64,000 nucleotides of DNA from Chenopodium formosanum (lineage: Eukaryota > Streptophyta > Magnoliopsida > Caryophyllales > Amaranthaceae): NCBI GenBank assembly GCA_024500155.1, contig CM044872.1, positions 55,929,460 through 55,993,459 on the forward strand, given 5' to 3'. Made by a program: the position numbers and the translations under genes. Positions 23,387 through 35,971 of this stretch are shown here, in pieces. Every line of letters starts with the position of its first letter. The first letter of the stretch is position 1. A model generated the notes under the pieces. That model saw only the letters and a program-made list of their open reading frames with translations. It had not been told where the DNA came from and did not search any database.

Positions 23387-24271
23387 TCATTCATGAGCCT
23401 TGTTCTCAATGTGGAGATGATCAGCTTCAGACGTAGGTGCAGCTGTTTGGAGAGAATGAGGATGATGTGCACCCCTAGCATGCGAAGTCCCACTCACTAT
23501 TTCATCAGTTATTTTAGTTTCATGAGTATGGATGTCATCTTCGAAGGTTACGAGCACAGCTTGCTCGCCATGAGGACCACGTACAGCTTCTTCATGAATG
23601 TGCATATGTTCATCAACAGTTATATTATCAGTCTCCTTGATCATTCTCTTTCTTCTCTTCTTGATGAAGCAAAACAATGCAGCTGAGAGGAATGCAAGAA
23701 AGAAGACGCCTCCAAGAGACACAAAGACAATTATGATGGTAGCATGGTGCCCTGGAGCAGGAGGTGGAGTGGGCACCACATGAGGAGGTGGTGGTGGAAG
23801 CTTTGGTGGCAGTGGTGGCGGCTTTACTGCTGGAGCAGGGGGAGGCACATGGTGTGGAGGTGGCCTTGGAGGAGGGTTCGAGGGCTTTGGTGGAGGGAAA
23901 GGATGTGGAGGGGGTTTGGGTTTTGGTGATGGAGGAGGGTTTGAAGGCTTTGGTGGTGGGAGAGAGTGTGGAGGTGGTTTAGGTGTAGGCGATGGGGGAG
24001 GGTTCAAGGGCTTTGGTGGTGGGAGAGAGTGCGGAGGTGGTTTAGGTTTCGGCGTTGGAGGAGGGTTTGAGGGCTTTGGTGGAGGGATAGAATGGGGAGG
24101 TGGCTTAGGTATCGGGCCTATTGGCGTTGGAGGAGGGTTTGATGGCGATGGTGGGGTTGGTTTTGTTGGAGAAATGGGATGAAAGGGAGGTGCTGGTTTC
24201 GGCGGGAACGGGAAAGCATGTGGTGGTGGAAAGGGGAAAAATGGATAGTTGAAATTTTGAGGTTGAGCCAT
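23387..24271 (-). CDS. TED7-like proline-rich membrane protein
   Basis: Single exon, 294 aa. Residues 1 to about 170 are Pro-rich, with units such as PPPKPSNPPPSPKPKPPPHS and no cysteines, as in extensin-like wall proteins. One membrane span follows, HATIIIVFVSLGGVFFLAFL and onward, stopped by KKRRKR. The acidic, His-rich tail (TVDEHMHIHE, GPHGEQAVLVTFEDDIH) is the part shared with TRACHEARY ELEMENT DIFFERENTIATION-RELATED 7 proteins. In Zinnia and Arabidopsis TED6/TED7 bind a secondary-wall cellulose synthase subunit and are needed for xylem vessel walls. The TED7 assignment rests on architecture and tail pattern. The Pro-rich part contains a 63-bp tandem repeat, so its length probably varies between strains. 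There is no classical N-terminal signal peptide. Confidence 0.75.
   Translation of the reverse strand: MAQPQNFNYPFFPFPPPHAFPFPPKPAPPFHPISPTKPTPPSPSNPPPTPIGPIPKPPPHSIPPPKPSNPPPTPKPKPPPHSLPPPKPLNPPPSPTPKPPPHSLPPPKPSNPPPSPKPKPPPHPFPPPKPSNPPPRPPPHHVPPPAPAVKPPPLPPKLPPPPPHVVPTPPPAPGHHATIIIVFVSLGGVFFLAFLSAALFCFIKKRRKRMIKETDNITVDEHMHIHEEAVRGPHGEQAVLVTFEDDIHTHETKITDEIVSGTSHARGAHHPHSLQTAAPTSEADHLHIENKAHE
23872..24125. repeat. 63-bp coding minisatellite (21-residue unit), 4 copies
   Basis: GAGGGTTYGARGGCTTTGGT recurs with an exact 63-bp period (GGCTTTGG at 23883, 23946, 24009, 24072). It encodes the Pro-rich repeat of the TED7-like protein, and the period keeps the frame. Confidence 0.9.
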
Positions 24272-26507
24272 TGAAGCTGATTACAATTAAAGAAAGCAAA
24301 TGTAGTTTTGAGCAGATGATGTTTTAGGTGTTTGAATAAACACATATATAAAGCCATCCATGAACTCAGTTGCTTGAATGTTGATTGAACTTCTAAGTTC
24401 ATATAATTAAGAAACTTGCACTACATTCTAAGATTTTGAGGCTGTCATCTTGTATTTGAAAAATACTTGACTCTTGCTAAGTTTGCTTTCACCACTAGGA
24501 TTTTCCATACTAAAATGTTTGAATATTGATCAACGAACTCTTGCATAGTTGCATGTTTTTACTAAAATGACCCACTATGAATCAACCCGTAACTGATAAT
24601 TTAGTACTCGTATTAAGTAAAATAATTCACATTCACTTTTAACCAAAGGCATAATAATTGATTGTAATATGGTCTATATGGAATTTTAAAAAATGATTGT
24701 ATATAAAAAAAAAAAAAAAAAAATTAGGGAGATTGAAATGTAGTTTTTATTTTTTTGGTAATTGACTAGTAATTTGTCAATTTAATTTTGGACAGAGTGA
24801 TTTAGAAATATTTAGAATTTTAGTCTTTCGAAGGTCCTAGATCTAGTTTCCGTTAGATTTAAACATATGCTACTTTGACATTGACACAAAGACTAAAACC
24901 AAAATGTATTGCATTCCAAGCATCTTTATAATGAGTGATTGACTGCTTTTAAATACAGAGAAAATTATATAATTCTTTCTTTTTGTTTTCCTTAAACTTA
25001 AAGACCATAAATCACATGGTTAAAGTTAGTAAAAGCTTGAAGCCAAAGCTTCGAAGACATCTTTGTTTTGCTCATTCTAAATTCATATAATTACAAAAAA
25101 TTATTAATCATATGCTTCTCCCACCCAATTTCGAACCTCAGTCCCCAAACAATCTGAAAATGAGCAGTTTTTCTCTAATCCCTGTTTTTATGAACCGATA
25201 TCACACATGTCGATCAATGATACAATCTTACACAATGCACAGACGTTCTCTGGATATGGAACCAAGTAGCCCGAAGATATTGAAAGAGAAAAGGTATGTA
25301 CAATTTTGCAACTTATATGTTCTATAATGAGCAACTATTCATATTTTCTACATACAACAATTGATCAAAGGTGATTGAAAGAATATAACCTTGAACCTCC
25401 CAAGGCTTCATTTACAGCTCCTCTTCATACACAAATCGTGGAAGGAAAAATCTGTAGTGAAGGCCAAAGGACAGTCTCTTTAGCAGAAAATCTCTGTACT
25501 GATACAAATGCCGCAACTTCTCCAATGTGTATCTGTCCTATCAAATAGAGGACAAGTAATGTATAATGGAGTACGTAAGTCGAAGAATCCAACTTGAACT
25601 TTTTCATTTCAGTCAATCTGCAAACAAGAGTAAAATGAAAATTAGAACTATGTTGATATATCCTGAAGAATGTTTAGAGCAACGAGTTATCCAAGGAGGA
25701 GCTGGAAGTACAATTCCAAAATTGACAAGTACTCCAAAACAAGAATGTGTTTGGAATGTGTTTAAATGTTGGATACAAACATGTAACGCAATTCAAAAGT
25801 CTGCATGATTTTGGATATTCAACATGGATACTTGAAATGAAAATGCCTTGTACTATACATGTTATGGAATACCTTTTTTTTTTTTTTTTTTGAGGTAAAT
25901 GTTACGGAATACTTGGTAATAGAGTAATTGAAGCTTTCATTATCTAGTGAAATATTTTGGTAGAATGACCACTAACAGGCTAACAGTCTCTATCTATAAA
26001 GAATTCCATTTGGAAACTGTTCATGAACCTTCAGCATAACAAAATCCAATAAACAACTGGAATAAAGGATTACCTTGAGGGTCCTTCACCTATCCCCAAA
26101 ACACAATAAAAATGACAATTTTAAAAGACGTGAATTTCTAAGCACATGTGGTCTAAAAATATAATTATTGTTTAACAATACATTTTCTATTTATTGCCAT
26201 GAGATGAAACACACGTTCTGGGATTTTATTATTCAATACAACTACACACTGTCAAAACTGACAACCAAGTACCTAAAGAACTTGGAATAGGAAAGGCCCA
26301 AAAGGATAAGAAGACTTCCCTCTAAAATCAACAGTTGTTTAAAATTATTAAATAATAGAGGTTAGAAACGTTGAAATCAAAATTTTAGCACCCAAAATGA
26401 CGATGCAAAAAAATGAAATTTGAGGTAATGCTGTAAAATGATAATCAACAATGACATGAAAAAGGGTCAGATAAAATGTTACTTGAAAGATTGAAATCAA
26501 CCCTATT
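24272..26507. other. Spacer: TED7-like promoter and TBL 3' flank
   Basis: AT-rich, with A/T runs (about 24708-24723 and 25868-25890). Short open frames such as 25566-25808 show no family signature and I do not call them. The TBL 3' UTR must occupy some of the sequence left of 26508. Confidence 0.45.
24345..24353 (-). promoter_or_regulatory. TATA box of the TED7-like gene
   Basis: The minus strand reads CTTTATATATG about 75 bases before the ATG, a good TATA element at a reasonable distance for a short leader. Confidence 0.55.
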
Positions 26508-29500
26508 CTAATCATTTTTAGGCAGTACCTTGTCAGAGAAAAGGTCAGACAACAGAATTTCATTCCAAAAGTCAGGAACCCCAGGCAGACACCAGTGGCT
26601 ACAATCAGCAAAAGATTTACGGTCACTCCAGTTGCCTACATGTGCATCACCCCTAGAAGCAGACATGGAAGTGATACGCAACATTTTAACAGGAAATCTC
26701 ATCTTCTTCACTATATCGATTACCACATCTGAGAATGGGCTCTGATGCTTAAAATCATAATCTGATTCTGGAAATTGCATCACTGTGCAATGTGCGCTGG
26801 ATTGGATACTGGTAAAAACAAGATAGGGAAATGAATAAACTAATCAAATCAGTGTATTGCTAGGCCATGCACAGATGCGCACACACAAGCTGAAAAGTAA
26901 GGGAATAATTCACAATTATATTACATACGAAGTTTAAATCACTGAGTAAAGTTATTTGAATGAAATACAATTTATTTTTATTTTCTCAATAAGCTTAAAC
27001 ATTTTTTTTTATTATTTTATTTTTATTTTTTAAAAAGGGCTAGTTTTTCAACTTGTAGTTCAACACTCAGATCAATTCATCAATGGCAGAGACAATAAAT
27101 GTTTGTGTAGCACATTGCGATAAGCTAATTTTGAAGCATGTAGAGGGAATTGCTCAATGTACCTCCAGTGAGATGGCTCAAAAGTACGAAAGTAAACACG
27201 TGTTCTCTTTGAATCTACTGAAGCTTCCACCCATGAAGCCCAGGTGGCCATAGCTGTTTTAAAGGCCGAAGGTATTGACATCCCAAGCTTCAGTGAACCA
27301 CCTAACTGAAAATAGCAACCCCTGTTAGGAGACAATTTAAACGAATTTAGCTTATGAATAGAAAAAAAAAAAAAAAAAAGAACTGCAGCTACACTTAGGG
27401 ATCTATGCATTTTCAAATTAAAGATTGACACATTCGTAATACATCACAAACAACATGCAATCTAGCAATTGGCATGCCAACCACAAGCTATTATGGCTTG
27501 TCGAGGAATTAGGATGTATAAATCAATACCAAGAATCGAATTACTGTTTCCTCATATATGATAGCTGCTCTAATAAGTCTCCACTCTTCATTGATTCAAC
27601 AAATATACAAACCATCATCACTTAAAATTATGTCTTCACTGGGTGTTACCCTTTCTATATGTTCAGGCATATATGTTCAGTCTTACCCTTTCTATAGTCT
27701 AGATCAATGAATTGGCTAGGAGGAAAATGACAGAAAGACACCCTACATACACTATTCGTGCTTATAGTAATGACAATTTAAATCATTTGACATAAAGTCA
27801 GCTAATTTCTAATTCCTGTAACATATCAACTAGTACTGTGTTCCTTAAATCAATTAAGACATATTACATCCATAACTGTCATTCATCACACCAACCAGAT
27901 CACCCTATTCCAGGCATTCAACACCTGCATTACTCTTCACGGGACATAATCAAGGAAGGAGCAGAGAACTGAAATTTCTGTATATTCCGGGTATGAGGCA
28001 CAAACATACACCTATGACAAAATCATGCATAACTTTAAGAGAATCTCCTACACAGCATGATGTATTCACTACTACATCAAACCCTTCAAAGAGCCAGATC
28101 TAAGGGATCCTACTTCTAAACTAGTTTGAGATTTGAGAAATTATTGATTTCATAAGCCAATTTTCTCATTTCTCTATCTATGACATTGCATAAGTATCCA
28201 TGTTTAACTCTTTAAAACATCAAGAAGCATCTTTGCATACATTAACATTTACAACTAGCCTCCACCCTAATACTTATTTTTGTCACTCCTACTAACCCAT
28301 ATCCATCTGTTTTAGAATTGACCAATGCAGCTCCCATACGTTAAGGCTGCGAGAGTGACAACATTTTTTTTAGGTCTAGACAAGAATTTAGTAAAGAGCA
28401 GTGACCATTCAAGAGGTACAATAAGTAAACTTATCAATATGCACTATTACACTTTTAGCATGGTTGTCTTTCAAGGATGACTGTTGTATTTTCCCCCAAA
28501 TTTTAAAATCCTCAGAAATGCACACAAGATGGCTTTTTCACAGAAATCATTAGAGATAAATTCTTTGAAAAAGAGGAAGAGAGGTGTAAACCTGTAAAAC
28601 ATAGGCCTGGAAATACATCTGCCTCCACACAAACATACATATAACCCAACATCGAAGGGCACATGCTGAGAGACAAGTACACATACACACAACATATAAA
28701 AAATATCGTGTCTTAAGTTACGAGATCACACTAAACTTCATAGAATTGTGAGCTCCTAAATATTTTGTGATTCTAAAGTCTAAATAGTATTAAATGACTA
28801 AATTCCTCACGTGCAACATCTTTTTGTAAACTACAAAATACAAAGTTGCATAATATCCATAAATTAACATAGATCACATGCTTTTATATGCACCAGAACT
28901 CTAGAAGACTTACGTTTCATATAACTTTGACGGTATCCACCAATGTCCCGAGTTGAATATTATTGCATCTGAATTAACCCATTCCTTACTAATGGCATCC
29001 ATTTTGTCAAGCTTGAGTGTTGACTTCACTCTCTTTGGAGAATGCTTTGTTGCAATACCAGGTTGAACCAAGAAAACAGACCGGTAAAACTCCACAGATA
29101 AATTAAAGGAACGAAAGCGAACAGCCAAGTGTCTCGTAGTTTTCGTTATGTTCCTTCCTTTCACTTCGTAAACACTCTTCTTGTCCTCCACTCCTGTCAT
29201 AAGCAGGCATATAAAAGACTCCCATTGTGTCCGACTCATAGAATCTCCCACAAAAACAACCCTTTTACCTCGAAGCCTTTCCAATATGTTAGATGCATTA
29301 AAAGCAGGGATGTCACAATCTTTGGGCTTCCATCTCCATCTAAGGTAATTTTTATTCTTCCTCCCATTGCCCAAGCAATTGAAACCTTGTTCCACAAAAG
29401 GACACTCAGAAGAATTGTACAAAGGATAGTTGTAGTCCGATACCCAACTCCCATCAAAGACATCACAATTACTCGATGAAGCTCCATACTTATGAAATAC

Positions 29501-29743
29501 CAACCCCAAATCGGGAAAAATATTGAAATACCCAAAAGATAAACATAAGTAAAAGGTGATCAATGGTCCAGTAATGAAGAGAAAACACAAATTCCGAGAG
29601 ATCAAGCTATCTCGGCGAAATCCATTGGAGTTGTCTGATTTATCTTTATGGAGAAACACTTTTGGACTACCAATAGCAGTGGCATTCTTCCTATTTGTAG
29701 ATGTACTCCTACTAATAGATGAACCACTACTGAAGATGTTCAT
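26508..29743 (-). CDS. Trichome birefringence-like (TBL) wall polysaccharide O-acetyltransferase
   Basis: Three coding exons: 29743-28914, 27321-27163, 26796-26508; 425 aa. Type II Golgi protein: basic Ser-rich cytosolic tail, one signal anchor (about 51-76, NLCFLFITGPLITFYLCLSF), then the TBL domain CDVFDGSWVSDYNYPLYNSS, WRWKPKDCDIP, the PMR5N/PC-esterase core with the nucleophile motif VGDSMSRTQWES (GDS at 166-168), FNSGHWWIPSKLYETGCYFQ, and the C-terminal catalytic DCSHWCLPGVPDFWNEIL (Asp394, His397). All of the Ser-His-Asp triad is present, so it should be active. The TBL8-11 group fits best; TBL10 acetylates rhamnogalacturonan-I, but the exact paralogue cannot be decided here. The exon 2/3 join gives HWSAHCTV, shorter than in many TBLs; transcript data could alter that border. 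Confidence 0.88.
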
Positions 29744-30400
29744 GGTCTTAAAAGATCACAAAAACACTCCTCGGAATTACACATTACCAAAACCATAGAT
29801 TACAAATAACCCTAAATCTCAATTTTCTATAGATTCATTCGACCTTCATCATTCAACTCAAAATTGCATAAAAACCCCCAAACCCCACATACCCATTAAT
29901 CCAAAAATCAAGCTGAATCAACAAACAAACTATTACAACCTGGAAATCTTCTTAGCCTCAAAGCTCAATTTATAATGCAAAGCACAACTGCAAACACAAA
30001 GCAATCATATAAATACACAAAAATATGGATTAATTTCCAAGATTCACCAACATCAAAGAACAAACACAACAAATTAAACTATACCCAACTCATTAACCAT
30101 GTAGAAAACTAAAAGCGTATCATTCAAATCTCAAGAAAATTATGTTTCATACAGAATCATATAATACAATCATATAATGGTAGTTTAGAAAGAAAAAATG
30201 CATGAAAAATTACCAGTTTAGAAGCTAAAGAACGATCTCCAAGCATCAAATAATGCAGAATTAATGAGTGATTTGACGAAGAAGAGAGAAAATGGAGAGA
30301 GAGTGGAGAAGCATGAGAAGAAGATTCGAGGGAGAAAGGGTGGGAACCGAGCAGCACATGACTGAATGAGACAGAGACTGGACAACGGACTGTATTTTTT
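29744..30400 (-). other. Probable 5' UTR of the TBL gene with one intron
   Basis: On the minus strand a donor CTG|GTAATTTTTC lies at 30213 and an acceptor TTTGCAG|TTGTGC at 29988, giving a possible intron of 226 bp between a GA/CT-rich first exon (about 30214-30400) and the leader 29744-29987. Inference from consensus only. Confidence 0.45.
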
Positions 30401-30669
30401 CATAAACTATTTTGAGTAGTGGTTACATTTTGCCAACCCAGAAAATGATATTTTACTGCCAATTTTAGACACAAAAAAGGATCAATTTTTTTCAGAAATA
30501 GTTGTGAAAAAATAATCATCGTTAAATGAATTAATTTTCCTTGCGAATTACTTGTATTGAAATGATATCCCTCGCTTGAGATTATGATGTGTGTTATGTT
30601 ATCAAATGAATTATTGATTTAAATTAAAATCGGAGTGTATTATTGACTTAATGGTGTCATTGAGACTAA

Positions 30670-30916
30670 GGTCATGTTCACTTCACTTTATTTTTGCTAA
30701 ACTGAAATTATTTTTACTGAAACAAAATTATATTTGCTGAATTTAAATTATTTTTACTGAACTTAAATTAATTTTACTGAACTGAAATTATTTTTACTGA
30801 TTTTCTATTACAATTCTTCTTTAAGAAAACTGAATTTTACTGAACTGAACTTATTTTTACTAAACTGAAATTATTTTTACTTAATATTATTTTTGTAAGG
30901 TGAAGTGAACAGGGCC
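30670..30916. mobile_element. PIF/Harbinger-like MITE, copy 1 (247 bp)
   Basis: Ends GGTCATGTTCACTTCAC and, inverted, GGCCCTGTTCACTTCAC pair almost perfectly, flanked by TAA on both sides (30667-30669 and 30917-30919). The interior is a degenerate run of ACTGAAATTATTTTT units. Confidence 0.8.
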
Positions 30917-31033
30917 TAAACCCATAAATTTGTTTATGCTTGAAGTTTTAGAGACAAAATGACCCGGCCCAAACCCAATTGAGGATTATACTAAAGATTG
31001 ATATGTTTAACTTTTTACAATCTCAAAAAAATA

Positions 31034-31303
31034 TTTACTTTCTCAGTTCCAAATTAGTTGATATCTTTCTTTTATCACGATTGTCAATGGAAAAATTCAA
31101 TCGAATATATGTCTTTAATTATATTATTGTCAAAAAAAACTAAAAATTGAATTTTAACTAAGTACACATTAAAATGAATGTAACAAGATCCCACATGACT
31201 ATGTTTTTTTTATAACTTTAAGTCACAAATGTTAGTCAAAGCAAAGTAAATTAATAATGTCAAAAGTCAAAATGTGTCATCTAATTTGAAACGAAGGAAA
31301 TAA
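31034..31303. mobile_element. Degraded Stowaway-like MITE
   Basis: Left TTTCTCAGTTCCAAATTAG and right end inverted TTTCCTTCGTTTCAAATTAG are inverted repeats of the Stowaway/Mariner type. Interior is AT-rich; borders approximate. Confidence 0.5.
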
Positions 31304-31480
31304 CTCATTAATATAAACCAATTTAATAAGATTAATGTGACCGGTACATTGATAATAATTCTTGGTAAATTAAGTTTCAAGGATTAACGCAAATAAAAAA
31401 TTATTTGTGGGTGAAAATATTTATCATTCATATAACCAACATACCAAGTATATGATTAATCAAATCCAAGTTTTTGAAGA

Positions 31481-31669
31481 GGGTAATGATATATGTAGCC
31501 CTTAGGGCTATGTATAAGCATTAAATATATATACTTTCCAAAATGGAATTAAGTTGGGAATTCATGACAAAATCACGTATGAATTGGTGTAATTAATGTC
31601 AATTTTTCCTAAATCTTTCCTTTTTAAGCTTCTTATACATAGCCCTAAGGGCTATGTTTATCATTTTCC
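31481..31669. mobile_element. Palindrome-ended MITE family, copy A (189 bp)
   Basis: The termini are inverted repeats of about 37 bp (left GGGTAATGATATATGTAGCC, right inverted GGAAAATGATAAACATAGCC, both continuing CTTAGGGCTATGTATAAG). Within each terminus AGCCCTTAGGGCT is itself a palindrome. The interior TGGAATTAAGTTGRGAATTC and CATGACAAAATCAC is shared with the copy at 39430-39620. Confidence 0.8.
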
Positions 31670-31686
31670 ATGATTTAATAATATAA

Positions 31687-31717
31687 CTAGTTTTTGGCCC
31701 GAGCAATGCCCCGGGTC
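31687..31717 (-). mobile_element. Helitron-type 3' terminus (hairpin + CTAG)
   Basis: On the minus strand GACCCGGGGCATTGCTCGGG plus CC folds into a GC-rich hairpin, followed by AAAAACTAG and then T. A hairpin close before CTRR inserted in an A-T site is the Helitron 3' signature. No Rep/helicase is present, so any element is non-autonomous. Confidence 0.55.
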
Positions 31718-32370
31718 ATTATTATATGTATAATGTATTATAAATGAGGTTTTATAATAAAAATTATATGATAAAATAATATAGATTTAATTAGTTACAT
31801 TTGTGTTGTAAATAAAGGAGTAATAATCTAGTACAAATAGTATAAAAATATATAAGTAAGAAAAAGTATAAGCTCACAAACAATATCTATATCGGTGCGT
31901 CGTGATACAAATCATTGTTTTGAAAACGAATTTCCAGCAAAACCAAGGTGTTAATTGTATTCGGCACAAATCCTAAGGTTAACACGCCACTTCCACACAA
32001 AAACACTTTTGGGTGGAAAGTTTAAGTCAAGTAACTTATGTCCAATAGAGAATGTGTTTAGACTATTATGCTTGATATATTTTTCAAGTGTAAAAATCAG
32101 AAATAAAGCTTTTTTTATTTATAGAGAAACATGAAAGAATATAAAAGAAGAATCTCAAGCATCAAGGGAGGTGAATAATTTAAACATTCTCTTAAATGGG
32201 GGGTATGAGAGTTATTTATCAAGAGAATAATGGTGGTGATTAATCAACTAAAACATCCTCTTAAATTGAGGGTATAAGAATCACTCAAGAAATGACCTGG
32301 CGCCACATCATCTGCCTAGTCATGATGACACGTGGCAGGCTCATATCTTCTCATTGAGTTTTAATATATA

Positions 32371-32405
32371 CTAGGGTGTCCTACGCGTGCGATGCACGCG
32401 GTGGG
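32371..32405 (-). mobile_element. Second Helitron-type 3' terminus
   Basis: The minus strand reads CCACCGCGTGCATCGCACGC then GTAGGACACCCTAG|T: a perfect GCGTGC/GCACGC stem shortly before CTAG. The sequence directly after it (TATATATTAAAACTC, then CCTGCCACGTGTC) resembles a Helitron 5' region, so another element may run from here to 31687. Confidence 0.5.
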
Positions 32406-34056
32406 GCTAGCTCTTGCGGAGAAGTAGTATTGGCATGTATTTACACATTTAGTTTGGGTGGTAGACCTGTAAATTTTAATACGCATTATTTGGTTTATGT
32501 GCCTATGTGGTGAATTTGTATAAGTATGAGAAAGCCACCAAAATCTTTTAAGAAAATTATTTTTTAAAACCCTCAAAAGTTTACAGTGTTATTTCAAAAT
32601 TATTATTAAATAATATTTAATTGATTTGCATCCCTTCATATTTTAAGCGGAAATTGTTAGTTTAGAACTCTTAATTGATGTGCATGTTTCAATAATACTT
32701 AGTATAATATTTCTAGCGTGTTTTTTTTCAAATGAATTTTTTGTTAGCTTTGGTCATACGGAGTAATAATATTTAAAATGTTGTAGCTAAAAACTTTATA
32801 ATGTAAATTCTTTAAGGTTCTACGATGACCATCTAATATCTATATCAATACTAAAGGAGGAAATTCAAATTACTCATTTTGAGTAACATGATTTGTTACT
32901 CAAAGGGCATGTTGGTAATTTGCACTGGTATTAGTAAGGGCATAATTGTCTAGGCTCACTCATACTAAAAGCTATAACCAATTAGTTATATTTTTCCTCT
33001 TAAATTCTCTCCATAATTAATACCAACTTTTTTTTCCTAACATCCATTTCCCTTAATTTTAAGGTTTTTAAGTTATTTATACCTCTTGATAACATACGTC
33101 TGCTGAAATATCACTGTACTATATAATATGAATCTCATTCAAATTCTAAAATGTTGTTTATATGTACATTTCAAAAGCTAATAAACCTTAACAATAGTTG
33201 CAATTAAAGGACGACGAGATAGTAAATAATAAGAGCAACTATGAAAGAGTAAAAATAAATAGTCTCTTGGTAATAATTAATAAACCATCTCTTCGTACGT
33301 ACAATTGTATTTTTTTATTTTTATTTTTTTTATATAATAATAATAATAATATCATATGAAGTGTAAAGCATTAGAATTTTTTTTTAAAAAAAAGCATTAC
33401 ATGTTTTTTGTTAAAAAAAATCGAATTAATTGATGATTTATGTTTAATGAAAAAAAAAACATTAAATGTATTAATGATAGTAAACATATTATTGAGGGTA
33501 AAAAAGTAAATACACATTTTGTACACATTTTTTAGGGTATAATTGGTAGCACACTATGCCTAAAAGTTATGTATGAAAAAAAATACATTAAATGTATTAA
33601 TGATATTAAACATATTATTGAGAGTAAAAAAAATAAATACACATTTTGTACATAATTTTATACACATTTTTGAGGGTATATGTTGTGCTTTATAACTAGT
33701 TAATACTCGAGTCATAATCATACTTCGTACTAATGTAATATTGTATTTAACTTTTTGTCAAAAAAAAATATTGTACTTAACTTAATGTTCTACTTGGCAG
33801 TCTACAAATACGATAAGTGGCCCAAGAGATATCTGGGCTTGACTTGGATAATGGATTTTCATGTATAACTAGCCCAAGACAATATTCCGATAACCAATAT
33901 TAAAATTAGACTATCTTCATTTTTTAACCTTCCTTTCCTGTCTTCTTTCTGGGCGTTTAATTTCTTTTTTTAAAACTTATATCAAGCAAAAATTATTAGA
34001 TAAGTTTAAAGTTTAAATAGAATAAATTCTCAGTAATTAGATATATCATAAACAGT

Positions 34057-34175
34057 AATTTTTTTTTTTTTTTTTTGGTATTAAGAGAGTTACAAGGACG
34101 AGTGATGAGAATCGATCTCATGATCGCCTGAAAATGGGAGGGGAACTCTTAACTAGTAGAGCTGTCCCTCAATCT
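34057..34175 (-). mobile_element. tRNA-derived SINE-like element
   Basis: Read on the minus strand: GGGACAGCTCTACTAGTTAA (A-box-like), later GAGATCGATTCTCATC (B-box-like), ending in AATACC and a long A tract (T run at about 34059-34076). This order is that of a plant pol III SINE with a poly-A tail. Degraded; borders approximate. Confidence 0.45.
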
Positions 34176-35377
34176 CACAATTATATTGTTTATGACGGAG
34201 TGGCTAGGCAGCTACCATCTATTAATTCAATACTATGTTGCTTCGATTTGTCCCTCTCCCAGCCTAATCTATTTAAACATTTAAATTTGGCTAAACAAAG
34301 GTAGCAGTGTGTCGTTGTATGCTAAGTATGAGGGAAGGCCATGGCACAAGGCGTACACTTGCTTAACCAAGGCACGCTACCAAGACACAAGGCATTGTCG
34401 CATTAGGCATGGGCATGGGCATGGGCATGAGATAGGTAGACAAGACATCAAAACACTTCATCATTAAAATAAACACTTATCTTTTTTGCAAATGAGGATA
34501 CAACCTTGGCTTGCCATAGGGCCAATCCAAGGTCACTTCAAGGCAACACGAAGGCCAAACTAATCAAGACATCTCAAGACATGATAACAAGGGGTGAGCC
34601 AATACATCACTGAGATGGTTTTAAACACCAAGTTGACCACCTAGGACCCTCTAGGAACCCCAAGAAGCAACTTAGTACATAATCTTGTTGAGTTCTAAAT
34701 TATTCTCCAAATGCCAAACTTGAATACATACACAAAGTTGGACTATTTTCAAAGATTTCGGGACCTAGAGTCGAAAATTAAAGTGATGATATGGGAGATA
34801 TCTTAGAATCAAATAATGTTGTTTGGAACATATATGTCCACTATATGTCCACTAACCGGTCACATAAAGCATGTAGTGACTTTGAGTTAATAAAAGAAGG
34901 CATGTATATAATCGGCTAAATTTATAGTTTAAATGCAAAATAGATAGTTCAAGTGGTCTTTCGAGGTCTCATAGGGTTCATAGGAAACACTTGGATCTCT
35001 TTTACTTTTGAGTCTAAAAAAAAAAAAGTTTAAAATTGAAGGTTATAATCCATGTATTTGGACCAGTTATAGATTTTTTTTTTTTTTTTTTTCTCAAAAT
35101 TAAAGTGAATATGTAGGGTATCCTTCAAGGTTGAAAGAGAAACGACTGAACTGGAAAAGTACACATCTTTAATTTCCCAAGAGAAAAGCCTAGCAAAAGT
35201 CGCAGAACAACATGCATATAGAATGACCAAAAAAAGACCCACCAAGATGAATTTACCTTTTAATAAACTTTATCTCAATTAAGAAACATTGGGATACCAA
35301 GTAATTTCTTTATCAAACATGTCACTATGAAGTTCAGACTATGAGGAATAAATTGCACCCTTTTTTTTAATTTTATA

Positions 35378-35688
35378 CTCCTTCCGTCTCATAATATAAT
35401 TCTTGTTTGTGTTTTTTCACGATAATTAGAAATAGGAGGAAAAAGTGGATGATGTACATTAATAAAAGTAAAAAGTACAATTATAAACAAAAGTTAAAGA
35501 GATAAAATGGAAAAAGTACAAGACATATACAAAATTAAAGAGTAATTTAGAAAGTACAATGAATAATGTTAAAAAAGTGAGGGTATAATAATCTTTACAT
35601 ATTATTCAAAAATATATAGAAATAGAAAAGATATTTTGAATCTTCAAAATAAAAAAATAAAAACTATATTATGAAACAAATGAAATAA
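35378..35688. mobile_element. Stowaway-like MITE, about 310 bp
   Basis: Starts TA-CTCCTTCCGTCTCATAATATA and ends in the imperfect inverted copy TATATTATGAAACAAATGAAA. AT-rich interior without genes. Confidence 0.6.
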
Positions 35689-35939
35689 TTTTTAATTAAA
35701 GGGTTAGTTGAATTTCATGACTCACATGCATATAAAAACTTTATATTATAAATACAACTATGGCTTGCACTTTCCCTAATACAGTAACACTTACCCTAGG
35801 GTTGGAATAATTATGCTTTATTTAGTAAGCAGCTTTTGATCATTTTTAGTAAGTTCAATCCCTCCTTTCACTTCTTTCCTTTTCCTATTTCTCTTTTTCG
35901 GTTCCCTCCACTTAGCTCATTATTTCTATTTCCTTTTCT

Positions 35940-35971
<32 letters not shown>

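Noticed and set aside
23744..24182. Gly/Trp-rich plus-strand open frames
   Set aside because: They are the antisense of the Pro-rich TED7-like repeat.
25566..25808. 80-codon plus-strand frame
   Set aside because: No recognisable motif, no splice context, and located beyond the TBL gene end; taken as chance.
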